Source: Emydura subglobosa (taxonomy: Eukaryota > Chordata > Testudines > Chelidae). Taken from it: a stretch of DNA of 64,000 bases. Made by a program: the position numbers and the translations under genes. The stretch covers positions 19,277,099 to 19,341,098 of the forward strand of contig ML679956.1 of assembly GCA_007922225.1 (NCBI GenBank). The letters run 5' to 3'. Shown piece after piece: positions 1-10,900 of the stretch. How positions within the stretch are numbered: position 1 is the stretch's first letter; the number at the start of each line of letters is the position of its first letter. Below the pieces are notes generated by a model. The model was not told the DNA's origin. It saw only the letters and a program-made list of their open reading frames with translations, and made no database searches.

Positions 1-473
1 TTCAGCTATATAAAGAAGGGAGGATCTAGTTAAAAAAACAAAAACAAAAACGAGTTCCAGCAGTTTGAGAAAAAAGAGCCATTTAAATAGTCAAGATAAA
101 CAACTAGATTCACAGATACATTGGGGGTGTGGGCAATAAAAAGAACAAACAACATGGCTCTTGGCAGATCTATGGAAGCTGGGTCCTTTCTCAGAGACTC
201 TGTTGCTTTGCACTGCTTCTCCATCACCTGGACTTCACAGTAAGATGGTTATATGAACTGTGCTACCTTATCTGGAAGCCTAACTATGCTTCCAGAAAAC
301 AACCTCCTACAGGAGGACTGGATTCACAAAGCATTTGAACAAATCAGACAAATAACACTAACGGGTTCAATATTATCATCTTATACATGCAATTTTCCAT
401 AGGGTTGGGTAGGAATTACATCACTGAGAAGGACCACCCATATCAGCCCTTCTCGCAAAAAGGAGACCCTGTT
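1..473. other. Intronic stretch, nothing recognised
   Basis: AT-rich sequence, by inference deep in intron 3 of UBE2E2 (minus strand). The short open frames here have no recognisable motif. I see only small inverted repeats near 270-320. Confidence 0.6.
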
Positions 474-1880
474 AGAATCATAGAATCATAGAATATTAGA
501 GTTGGAAGGGACCTCAGGAGGTCATCTAGTCCAACCCCCTGCTCAAAGCAGGACTAACCTCAGCTATATCATCCCAACCAGGGCTTTGTCAAGCCTCAGC
601 TTAAAAACCTCTAAGGATGGAGATTCCACCACCTCCCTAGGTAACCCATTCCAATGCTTCACCACCCTCCTAGTAAAAAACTTTTTCCTAATGTCCAACC
701 TAGACCTCCCACCTGCAACTTGAGACCGTTGCTCCTTGTTCTGTCATCTGCCACCACCGAGAACAGCCTAGCCCCATCCTCCCTGGAACCCCCTTTTAGG
801 TAGTTAAAGGCCGCTATCAAATCCCCCCTCATTCTTCTCTTTTGCAGACTAAACAAGCCCAGTTCCCTCAGCCTCTCCTCATAAGTCCTGTGCTCCAGTC
901 CCCTAATCATTTTGGTTGCCCTCCGCTGCACTCTCTCCAAATTGTCCACATCTTTTTTGTAGTGGGGGGCCCAAAACTGGACACAGTATTCTAAATGCGG
1001 CCTCACCAATGCCGAATAGAGGGGAATAATCACTTCCCGTGACCTGCTGGCAATGCCCCTCCTAATGCAGCCCAATATGCCATTAGCCTTCTTGACAACC
1101 AGGGCACACTGCTGACTCATATCCAGCTTTTTATCCACCGTTACCCCCAGGTCCTTTTCTGCAGAGCTGCTGCCCAGCTCGTCGGTCCCCAGTCTATAGC
1201 TGTGCATGGGATTCTTCCTTCCTAAGTGGAGGACTCTGCACTTGTCCTTGTTGAACCTCATTAGATTTCTTTTGGCCCAATCCTCCAGTTTGTTTAGGTC
1301 ACTCTGTATCCTATCCCTACCCTCCAGGGTATCTACCACTCCCCCCAGCTTAGTGTTGTCCGCAAACTTGCTGAGGGTGCAATCTACCCCATCCTCCAGA
1401 TGATTAATAAAGATGTTGAACAAAACTGGCCCCAGGACAGACCCCTGGGGAACTCCACTTGTGACCGGTTGCCAGCTAGACATGGAGCCATTGATCACTA
1501 CACGTTGAGCCCTATGCTCTAGCCAGTTCTCTATCCATTTTATAGTCCATTCATCCAATCCATACTTCTTTAACTTGCTGATAAGAATACTGTGCGAGAC
1601 AGTATCAAAAGCTTTGCTAAAGTCAAGGTATATCACATCCACCGCCTTCCCTACATCCACAGAGCCAGTCACCTCATCATAGAAAGCAATCAGGTTGGTC
1701 AGGCATGACTTTCCCTTGGTGAATCCGTGTTGACTGTTCCTGATCACCTTCCTCTCCTCCAAGTGCCTTAAAATGGATTCCTTAAGGACCTGCTCCATGA
1801 TTTTTCCAGGGATTGAGGTGAGGCTGACCAGTCTGTAGTTCCCTGGATCCTCTTTCCTCCCTTTTTTGAAGATGTTCCCT
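474..1880 (-). mobile_element. CR1 LINE, 5'-truncated, with ORF2 reverse-transcriptase region
   Basis: A CR1 non-LTR retrotransposon in antisense. The 3' end is the reptilian CR1 tail of repeated ATTCTATG units, read on the minus strand at about 474-500. Upstream of it on that strand lies an open frame covering most of the RT domain. Visible motifs are a [13 protein letters not shown] block, motif A with [10 protein letters not shown], and motif B with [11 protein letters not shown]. The catalytic motif reads FADN instead of FADD (codon near 1355-1357). The C-terminal thumb-like region with [14 protein letters not shown] follows. The copy begins abruptly near 1880, so endonuclease and ORF1 are absent. 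A one-base frame change near 708-715 moves the C-terminal tail out of frame. Non-functional, but its frame is open for nearly 390 codons, so it is probably a fairly young insertion. Confidence 0.95.
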
Positions 1881-1911
1881 ATGTTATGCCCAAAGAGGGG
1901 TTTTGTGACCT

Positions 1912-1970
1912 GAAAGGAAGCAAGGGAGGGCGGGGGGGAAGAAGGGGAGGAGGAGGAAGGGGTGAACCAC
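1912..1970. repeat. Purine-rich low-complexity tract
   Basis: A run of almost only G and A on the plus strand, just beyond the 5' truncation of the CR1. It could mark the old insertion site. No coding or regulatory meaning can be shown. Confidence 0.6.
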
Positions 1971-3460
1971 ATGCAGAACTGGCACTCCCTACTTCCATCC
2001 CGGGGACATTTCTGGGTTTCTTCCACTTTCCGAAGCAGAGGGGGACTGACAGATCTACACACTTTTGGAATTATAATATGAAAAAACCTAAACGTCCTCA
2101 AAAGTCTTCACATTTTCACTTTGAAAGTATTTTGATTCCTAGCTTTGTACTCAGTTGCACATGCAATATTTTTACTCTTCGTAAATGATGACCCTGCATT
2201 TATTTCACGTTCTCTCTCTAAATTATCACTCCTTTAAAAAAATTAGTTATTTGTATTTTAAACTGGTATGCCACTGGTTTGGCATAGGTCCACAAAATTT
2301 CACAAGTTGGTATGGAAGGGATAGTATTCCTTAGATTAATAAGCAGCATTATAGGTCACTGGACAGTCTTTATCTGTTATGCATTTGCAACTCCCATTTT
2401 CATTAATTAATATGGTGCATTGAGAACATTCTTGCAGGTTTATTGAAGAATTAGGCATTAACGTTGAAACATCATTTTAACTCATTTAACTTCCACTAAT
2501 TTCCTAGTTTTGTCAGTTTTTATTTCTTTAAAGGAGAAAAATAGAATGAACCTACCATGTAAATACACATCGTGAAAGTTTAAACATACTGTTTTATTGA
2601 CCCAATTGATTGCAGCTGCTCATACATTGTATGATATAAATACAGTACATATTTACTGAAGACTTTGTAAACACTTCTTCAGCATACGCACAGAAATTAA
2701 ATTGTGAAAAGCATTTACTGCAAATGTGCAGTAACCACTTTTCTAATCTTACTGTTAATCTTTTCCATTATTTCATTGAAAATACCAAAGGGGCCTAATC
2801 CACATAGTATAAACCAAATTTTGAATCCTGATTTTTTAAATTTTTTTTTTGTATTTAACAAAAATGTGAAGTACAAAATGGATTATACTTTTCCTACTCC
2901 AGCCCCCATCACATGGAATTTAGTCATTTAAACAGTTTGGATAGATTTTTTGCTATGATTCCAAAACACTGCTTTCCAACAAAAATTAGAAAATGCAACA
3001 AAAGTTGGCAAAAGTTTTACCAAGTTATGAATTAATTGCATGATTTTAAGAGAAAAGAATGTTTATAAAATACTGGAATGATTTTTTTACCCAGCATGTT
3101 TAAAGAGTAATCTGTGCTGGAAATTTAAAATTCAAATACCTAGAGAAAACACTAGATCCATTTTACTATTTTATTATCTGGTGGTAATAGTGTGGCATTT
3201 TAAAGTGACACCTAGAGCAGCTAAATTCTACTGAATTGCTTTTGTTTGCTACTTCCTAGCCATACTTTGTATTTGAAAAATTATATATGTTGGCAGCAGC
3301 AGCGTGTCAAACAGCTTTCTTATTCTTGTGAAGTTTTCTTTTTACATTCTAATGAGATGAGTGTGCCAGGAATGTCAGCCAAAGTAATGAACCTTCTTTG
3401 TGTGAACACTGTTGAGCCACTATCATTCTTGTTCAAACAATCATGCTTTACAGAGAAAGG
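1971..3460. other. AT-rich intronic stretch
   Basis: AT-rich, without convincing coding frames, splice-flanked exons or recognisable repeats. Short A/T runs are the only structure seen. Confidence 0.55.
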
Positions 3461-3564
3461 TATTACTAAGGAGACAATTACGTTACATTCTTCCGCCAGC
3501 AGAATAGNNNNNNNNNNTATTACTAAGGAGACAATTACGTTACATTCTTCCGCCAGCAGAATAG
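3461..3564. other. Assembly gap of 10 N with identical 47-bp flanks
   Basis: Ten N at 3508-3517 separate two identical 47-bp copies (3461-3507 and 3518-3564), both starting TATTACTAAGGAG and ending CAGCAGAATAG. An exact duplicate ending at one gap edge and starting at the other is typical of contig ends that overlap but were not merged. The duplication and any open frame across it are most likely artificial. Confidence 0.93.
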
Positions 3565-4348
3565 AGAGGAAATAAGGATCTTTAAGTCTAAGTATGTATA
3601 CTAAAGTAAAAGACAAAACATCACACAACTGTTATTGTGTATTGTGTGAACATCTTAAGAGCAACACTAAGGGCCAAATCCTGCTCACCTCATTCATTTG
3701 AGCAAACACCCTGATCTCATTAGTCTGGTCTGCAGGAGGAAGTTGAGCAGTTTCCAGCCAAGCAAAAACAATTTAAACACTAGCATAAACATATAAATGC
3801 ATTTTCAACACTGTTTCAGAAAGCATGTTTGACACCAACTATGTGAATAAGGGAGCAGGATTTACCCTTAGAGCAGAACATCTATATCTAAAGCACTATT
3901 CTGCAACCTATATCCACATGAGTGGTCCTAATTCAGCTACTGGTATCAAAACCACTCACAGGAATAAGGGTTGCAGGATCAGAAAAAAAGCCACTGGTTT
4001 CAAAACCACTTAACAGATATATAACATTTTCAAAGTACTTTACAAACAAATCTATAAACTGTATAATTATTTATCAAGTAGAAAGTTTGACATATCTGTT
4101 CAATTTAAAAACTTGTACTGTAGTTCTGTTTATATCTACATTTGCTCTGAAAATCTTACTTGTTTTATTTCAGGAAGCATTTACAGTCCAGGACAAACAA
4201 AAATCAATATATTATTTTACAGGGTTTCTGTTGCTATATTAACATGCAATTTAATAAAAAACCTCAAACGGACCAACATGCATACATCTGAATTAAGGCC
4301 AAACAGATTATGATAAAACATGATATTATTGTTCTATGTAATGTAAGA
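3565..4348. other. Intronic stretch with one old palindromic-repeat scrap
   Basis: Mostly unremarkable AT-rich DNA. The phrase GGGCCAAATCCTGCTC near 3671 resembles the edge of old dispersed palindromic repeats seen again near 17530, 27905 and 60165. The assignment is weak. Confidence 0.35.
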
Positions 4349-4726
4349 CAGTAGTTCTCAATCAGAGGTCACATAACCCTGGGCATACACAGAGGTCTTC
4401 CAGGGGATGTGTCAACTCACCAAGTTATTTGCCTAGTTTTACAACAGGCTACATGTAAAACACTAGCGAAGTCAGTACAAACTAAAATTTCATATAGACA
4501 ATGACTTGTTTATCCTGGTCTATATACTATATCAGTGTTTCTCCACCTGGGGGCGGGGGGGGGGGGTCACAATTTATTTTACAAATAAATCTGTGCTGTT
4601 ACACTTTTGTGTTTTTAATGTCTGATTTTGTAAGCAAGTAGTTTTCAAGTGAGGTGAAACTTGAGGTACGCAAGACAAATCACCTCCTGAAAGGGATACA
4701 GTTGTGGGAAAGGTTGAGAACCACTA
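4349..4726. mobile_element. hAT-type MITE
   Basis: The terminal inverted repeats are imperfect: CAGTAGTTCTCAATC at the left end and GGTTGAGAACCACTA at the right. They resemble the CAGNGGTTCTCAA ends of hAT/Charlie-like elements. The flanking 8-mers ATGTAAGA (4341-4348) and ATACAAAA (4727-4734) differ only by transitions, consistent with a decayed 8-bp target-site duplication. No transposase is encoded. An interior G12 run lies at 4555-4566. Confidence 0.75.
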
Positions 4727-4931
4727 ATACAAAAAACCCAAATGACCACTTATATGGCAGAGTACCTTTACATCAAACCAAGCAGACTATTTTTTTAAAC
4801 AGTATGTGAATTTCATCAAATAGAATGCCATTGTTAATTGTCTTAAAATCCAGTTGAATCAATCTAGCTTAATGTACAGTGGCACAATTGCATAAAAAGG
4901 AACAGACTTTCATACTCTCTTTCAACACTTA

Positions 4932-4998
4932 GGCTTGGTCTACACTACCAACTTATGTCGGTATAACTACATCGCTCAGGGCTGTGGAAAAATCCTTG
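4932..4998 (+). mobile_element. Harbinger-type MITE, left-end fragment
   Basis: Begins GGCTTGGTCTACACTAC directly after TTA, the usual Harbinger target triplet. It continues into subterminal sequence with CGCTCAGGGCTGTGGAAAAATCC. The matching right end was not found, so this is a truncated copy. Confidence 0.6.
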
Positions 4999-6645
4999 TA
5001 ATGGTGTCATGAGAAGACTAGGCCAGCATATTTTGTGCATGCAAGATATAATTACAAGCACATCTAAGTTATTTTGCCATCCATCATGTAACAAATTAAA
5101 GAGTGAATACTCTGCACCCTCCCCAGTGAGACCACCAGTGATAGCATCTGTTGCAGGCATCAGTTAATTCTTTTCGTCTGCTATGAATCCATACTGAACG
5201 CTTTCACTTTTGCTTCCTGTGTGACATGAAATGAGTCTGACCTAATAAGGATATTATCCAGAAAGAGGCTAATGTGCAGACCATGATCTTGCATGGCTAT
5301 CAGAACATTTCTGAATACTTACAGCGCAGATGAAAGTTCAAACAGGAATAATACATAATGGTAGTGCTGGTTTTAGAACACCAATCTCAGGAATCTTGCG
5401 TGGGAGACATCAGCATGTGGTTTGTTTCAATCAGAACTATTATTTGTATTATGATAGTATCCAGGGGCCCCACCAGAATCAGTTGCCAATTTTGCTCGGT
5501 TTTGTACAAATATTTAGGAAACCCCCTCTTCCAGTAACTTTGCAAACTAATTTAAGACAAGAAACAATGATTGAAAGCTACAAAACAATTCTTTAAAAAT
5601 ACGTAAGTGTAAATAAATAAATAAATAAATATCAGCAATTCCCATTGCCCCTCTACAACATAGATTGACAGGATTTCCATCAACCATCTGACTGCTGTGG
5701 AAGTAAAGCTTTCTGTCAAGATTCCAAGAGATGTAGTCTGTAAAAAGATGCCAATCAGCAACAGCTTCAGACACCTCCAGGATGTGCAAGGAGATAGGCA
5801 GCTCTCTCAGTGCAGGACTGACAAATAAGTAATGATGTGAGAAATAACATTTTCCTATTTTTCTTTAAATGCTATTGTTTGCTAGGGGCAATTGCTAGTG
5901 AAACATATAAAATCTGCCATACAGTGACATTTATTGTGGTGTTAGAGTTAGTGATATCCTTAAAAGGTTTCCTTCTTTGCAGAAGGATTTCCCCTTTTTG
6001 CATGATACACTCACCAACTCAATCTGAAGTTTCCCCTAGGTCAAACATGTACAAAGATTGGAAGAATGCCAGTTAAAGGCAGTTCTTACCACTCCTTATA
6101 AAAGCATAATATTTCTGAGCTGTTTAAATGCAGAAGATTGTTTATTTGGTTGATTGTAGTTTGGCTGTTAGTTATAAACTAGATTTTCTTTTAATATTGA
6201 TTACTCTTCCATCTCTGGCATAGTGTGATCAATGTTAGTCTATTTTGCAGACCTCTTACTGTGCTTGCCTGTGTGATTCTGTAGGAAATGAATTTCCTAT
6301 TCAAAGCAACTTCTTCTTATGGTTGTTTACTGTTGATATACAAATAAAGATTCTGTATGAAGTATAGAAAAGTAGATGTATGTCACTGCATGAGACAGGC
6401 ATTTGGGTCTGCTAGCTATTGCTATTCTGCTACAGTATCGATTTTGTGATAATCACTATAATACTGGAAGGCAGCCTTAAGAATAAATTAAAAAGTAACT
6501 TGTAAAATATAGTACTAAATTGTAGAACAAAATAAGCACCACATTGGATACATTTTTCCTTTTCAGTTACACAAAACCAATTCTCTATATTTTTCTTCAA
6601 ATCACATCGTACCTTGTGTTGTTTCATCCTGTTTCTCTTCCACAG
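4999..6645. other. Intronic stretch with an (AAAT)n microsatellite
   Basis: No gene or named repeat is recognised. A short AAAT microsatellite of about five units lies at 5611-5630. The rest is AT-rich with only spurious open frames. Confidence 0.5.
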
Positions 6646-6738
6646 CAATGTCGATATGAATACTTGATTCAGTTTGAACTAGATGATATGCCAGATCAAC
6701 GAAACCTGATGATCAAGGATATGTCCAGTGGCAGCTAA
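6646..6738 (+). other. Unidentified exon-like open reading frame
   Basis: A pyrimidine-rich stretch ending CTCTTCCACAG (6635-6645) is followed by 30 open codons and TAA. They start QCRYEYLIQFELDDM and end IKDMSSGS. It looks like a 3'-terminal coding exon on the plus strand, opposite to UBE2E2. I do not recognise the protein, and no partner exon was found. It could be an exon captured by a repeat, part of a processed pseudogene, or chance. The following ~480 bp look like degraded repeat. Confidence 0.25.
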
Positions 6739-7230
6739 TTACCTACTCATCTTTAGCAGACAGTAGGGTACATTAAAGAGCTGCTGGGGGTCACTGCACA
6801 AAAACTGGCAGGAAAGCAGCTGTCTGGGAAGAACAGTAGATGAAGAACTCCCTGTGCACAAGGAGCTGGGGCAGTGACCCCAAAGGAAATAATAGTGGCA
6901 GGCCTTGCTAGGGAAAAACAGTAAAGCCCCAATGAAGGTCCAGGAAGAACTTGCAGAGCCTGGATACATGGATAAAGTCTTGACTATATTTTATTATAAT
7001 TAACCAAACCGTACAATGGGATATTTTCATTTGGAGCACTATTTGTGTGGTGCTCAATTACCCCAAAGGCACTGTAGCAGGGAAAACCAAAGCAAGGTTG
7101 CACCTGAAAAACATCCAAGGAGAACAACCTTATTATGGGAGTCAAACTCTGACTCAACTTGCATTCAATACTATGGAAAAGATGCATGCAAAATATGCAT
7201 GAAATAAGCACGTCTCAAGAAATTCTCTAT
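6739..7230. repeat. Probable unclassified dispersed repeat
   Basis: Of higher complexity and GC content than its surroundings, with phrases such as AGGAGCTGGGGCAGTGACCC and CTCAATTACCCCAAAGGCAC. It gives the impression of a degraded retroelement or LTR remnant, but no termini, target-site duplication or protein motif could be identified. Confidence 0.3.
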
Positions 7231-7675
7231 ACTATTTCACTCATTTGATCTACCTCTAGTGATGTGGGCCAAAAAAGGAAACCATGACTTTGAAAACCAT
7301 GGTTCTATCCCTCCCCAGTCATCTCCACAATGCAGATTTACAAAGGCAGCAGAAATCCTACCCACTGCAGACACTTATTTCAGCTATAACCTGGAATATA
7401 GTTAGTGGGGAGGGTTAGGGCTGCCCCTCTGCCTTCCCACAGTCAGTCAGCCAGCAGATGTAGAGAAGGTAGGTAAAGGACCTCCTCTCCCACCCAGTTC
7501 AAGTAGGGGGCCTGTACTGGAGAAAATAATAGTAATGAAATAGCAGTCAGCTTTAGTACAGAGCATTCCACCTCTGATCTAGCTAGGTCAACTTTCATCA
7601 GGTAGTCCAGCAGATATCAGCTATTGATCCTACTCAATTTAAAAATTTTATCCAATACCCAGAAGAAAACAAAAT

Positions 7676-8525
7676 CACCACAGAGAAAGTTTGCAGATGA
7701 CACCGATGTGGGAGTGGTAAATAATGAAGAGGACAAATTACTACTACAGAGTAATCTGTAATACTTGGTAAAATAGGCACTACCAAACCTGTTTCATAAT
7801 GACCAAATGTAAAAATAATACATCTAGGAATGAAGAATTCAGGCCATACTTACACGATGAGGGACTATTCTGGGAAGCAGACCCACTGACGATAATGAGA
7901 TGAACATGGGTGCCTCGTGAAACATTACCCAAAATGGCTAAAGTGATGTTTGGGTATATAGCCAAGAGAATCTCAAGTAGGAGTACAAAGGTTATATTGC
8001 CACTAGTACAACTGATACTGGAATAGCATGTCCAGTTCTGGTGTCCACATTCCAAGAAGGATGTTGGAAAAAATAGAGAGGGTTCAGAGAAGAGCCACGA
8101 GAATTAAAGGATTGGAAAACATGCCTTATAGTGATGGACTCAAGGATCCAAATCTATTTAGCTTACTAAAGAGAAAGTGAAGGGATGACTTGACCGCTGT
8201 CTATAAATACATACATGGGAAACAGAAATCTGATAACAGAGGACTCTTCAATCTGCCTGCCAAAGGTATAGCAAGATTCAGTGGCTGGAAACTGAAGATA
8301 GACAAATTCAGAACTAGAAACAAGATGCAAATATTTTAACAGTGAGGGAAATTAACCATTGAACAACTGAGCATCCCTGGAAATTTTCAGATCAAGACTG
8401 GATGTTTTTCTAAAAGATATGCTCTAGTTCAAACAGGAACTAATTCAGAAAGTCCTATGGTGTTATGCAGGAGGTCAGACTAGATGATTACAATGGTCCT
8501 CTTCGGGCCTTATAATCTATCAATG
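7676..8525 (+). mobile_element. CR1 LINE fragment, 3' half
   Basis: Starts in the RT domain with an intact KFADDTDVGVV catalytic block (about 7688-7720). It continues through CR1-like coding remnants now broken by stops and frameshifts (GLKDPNLFSLLKRK near 8138-8180). The 3' tail contains GGTCAGACTAGATGATTACAATGGTCC. It belongs to an older subfamily than the copy at 474-1880. It inserted antisense to UBE2E2 and is non-functional. Confidence 0.9.
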
Positions 8526-10084
8526 AACGTGTCATTAACATTATTACAGTTTGTATTTAATGTATTAATATCAACATTCTGTACTAGAGGAGGCTGAAAC
8601 AATGTGTCATACTATGGCATTTGGTCTGAAAGCATACTGCTAAAAAACACAGACAGGCAGATGAAATTAACATTTGCTTTTGTCACAGTACATTTTCATA
8701 CAGACATGCTTAATTTTGTAGATAAATAAGCAACATTTTAATTTCATTTTCTTCTGGCGTGTATAAGTCCTTTATTCCTGATGACTTAAAGAGTGAATGA
8801 AATGCAGAAGTTTTAAAATACTTTGGTCTTTGAATTCTATAGGAAATCATGACTACCTGAAATCCACCTTCATCAATTTTTAGATGAAAAATTTAAGATT
8901 ACCATTTCAAGCTACTGGCAACAGAAAATCTTGGAAAACATGAGCTGGCACAGATTTGAGAATGTTACAGTGTGAACAGCATAATGGTTTCACATTACAT
9001 TGTATTGATACTAGAAATAATGATAATTTTTATGGTACATTTTTGAGTTTCATGTTTAATGCAGCTTATAAAAGAAGTCTCATTTATTCCCTGATGTATT
9101 ACTATTCTACTAGTGTACAGCTGCCAACAGTAGTTAAATCTGATTAAGGCCCCATGCTGAGTTAATCAATCTGATAATGTCAGACATTATTAAGGAAGCA
9201 TACATGATATGGTCACACTGTCTATTATCAGTGGCATGTACACCAATGCCTTTGTTTTCATGGTACTGAAGCTGCTTAAAATATTTCTCTCTCAAACATT
9301 TGTACATTAGTCTTCTATTAGAATACAGCCATTTAATGCAAGAAAAATGTCCTTCAGTTTTTCATTAGACATTTGCATCAGTTTTAAATTGATTTTTAAA
9401 AATTATAATATGTATCCTGGAGTCCTAAGTACAAATGAAACACCTCTTACATAAACACCATTCTGAATCAGTACGGACTTCTTTTTAAATGAGAAGATAC
9501 TTATTTTGTTTAAAACCAAGTGTATCACGCATACATGTAACATCAGGCGACACATTGAAAGCCTGATGTATCAGATAAATGACTGGCAGTTAACAAAAAA
9601 GTTTAATTCTTCAAATATTCATCCTCATATCCAACGCAAATTGGAGAACAATAGCTTTAACACAAAACTGTACTGCACAACAGTTTCTCGTTTCACTGAT
9701 ACAGTTTAATGCTGAAGACATTTTGCATCAAATTTAGCTGTGTTTGTATTTGCTTACATTCCATTAAAAAAGACAGTGGAGTTGTGCCTGTTTACATCAT
9801 GGGTGCATTTAGTGCTAAACCTTCGGCATTCTGAAAAAAAGATGACTATCATTAAACGTTACGGAGCAATTCTTTTCACTGCCCAGTTATACCGAGGGTA
9901 TCACAGTATCCAAACCAATGTGTTCCACTGCATAAGAATGGGGCACAACTGCAGAGAACAGACAGAGCAAAGGTGTCTCTAAACCGAGTGACTGAAGGTC
10001 TACTGAAGACTTTTCAATCTTTGCTGTGACAAGTCAGTAACCTAAGATCTAATGAACTCTGTCAACATTCCGGTGACTTTTTTT
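8526..10084. other. AT-rich intronic stretch
   Basis: No gene or classifiable repeat is seen. A 17-nt perfect palindrome (ATAATGTC-A-GACATTAT) sits at 9174-9190. It is too short to interpret. Confidence 0.5.
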
Positions 10085-10900
10085 TCCTTTTGCCCACTCA
10101 GGACAAGGAGAGGCCTTCAGTTCTGGTCAGCCAGCCTTGCTTGGAATTGGAGATGCGCGTGCGCTGCAGGAGCACTAGATTTGGTAGGAGGGGTTGGTGT
10201 GGTTGCTCATGTAGCTATAGGCAGTGGCATGGGGGGCCCAGTTTTAGCTTGTTACCATTAATGCTTAGGAAGCAGCAGTGTGGAGGACAGCCTCCGACTG
10301 CCAAGTTTTGCTGGGCTCAACAGGAAAGAGGCAGAAATGGCCAGGCAGGGGTTCAACAGGGGTGAGGGGTGATGGCAATAAGCCCAGTCCTCTCCGCATC
10401 CCATTCCACCCCCTGCCAAGCACAGACGAAGAGGAATGGAGGGAAGGGGGAAGAGAAGTCCCAGGTGGCATTGGTTTCTATGATGGAAGGGGAGGGAAAT
10501 GGGGGAGAAGTTGCAGCAATGCAAAGGGGGAACTGCATACACATGTGCAGGCCTGTCCCAACCCCTCATTAAAAAAATTCTGGTTGCTCCCCTGAAGCTG
10601 GGCACTTGGTACCTGCTCCTGACAGGTGTGTGCAGGGGGAAAGGGTTGAGAGTAAACCCGGGTGCCCCTGCCTCCTCACCTCCCACAAGCACCCAACACC
10701 TACTTCCTGCCTCACCCAGACACCCACTATTCCCTGCCTCCTGCACAATCCCCACTGCCTCCCATTGGCACTCACTATCCCCAAGCCCTCTGCATCTAAC
10801 AGATACCTAGTATCCACAAACTCCCCTGTCACAACCCACTCCTCACCATCAGCCTTCTGCATCCCAGAGGGAAATGTCTGTAGTCTTCCAGGAAGTGCAG
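10085..10900. repeat. GC-rich unclassified repeat with C-rich degenerate tandem part
   Basis: Base composition shifts sharply to GC-rich. Overlapping open frames on both strands here are composition artefacts. Between about 10660 and 10810, C-rich units such as CACCCACTATTCCCTGCC recur imperfectly, suggesting a decayed minisatellite inside a larger interspersed repeat. No transposon ends were found. Confidence 0.4.

Noticed and set aside
1206..1403. Plus-strand open frame in the CR1
   Set aside because: Shadow of the minus-strand RT frame.
3246..3628. Open frames on both strands crossing the N gap
   Set aside because: They translate through unknown bases and contain the duplicated contig-end sequence. 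Assembly artefact.
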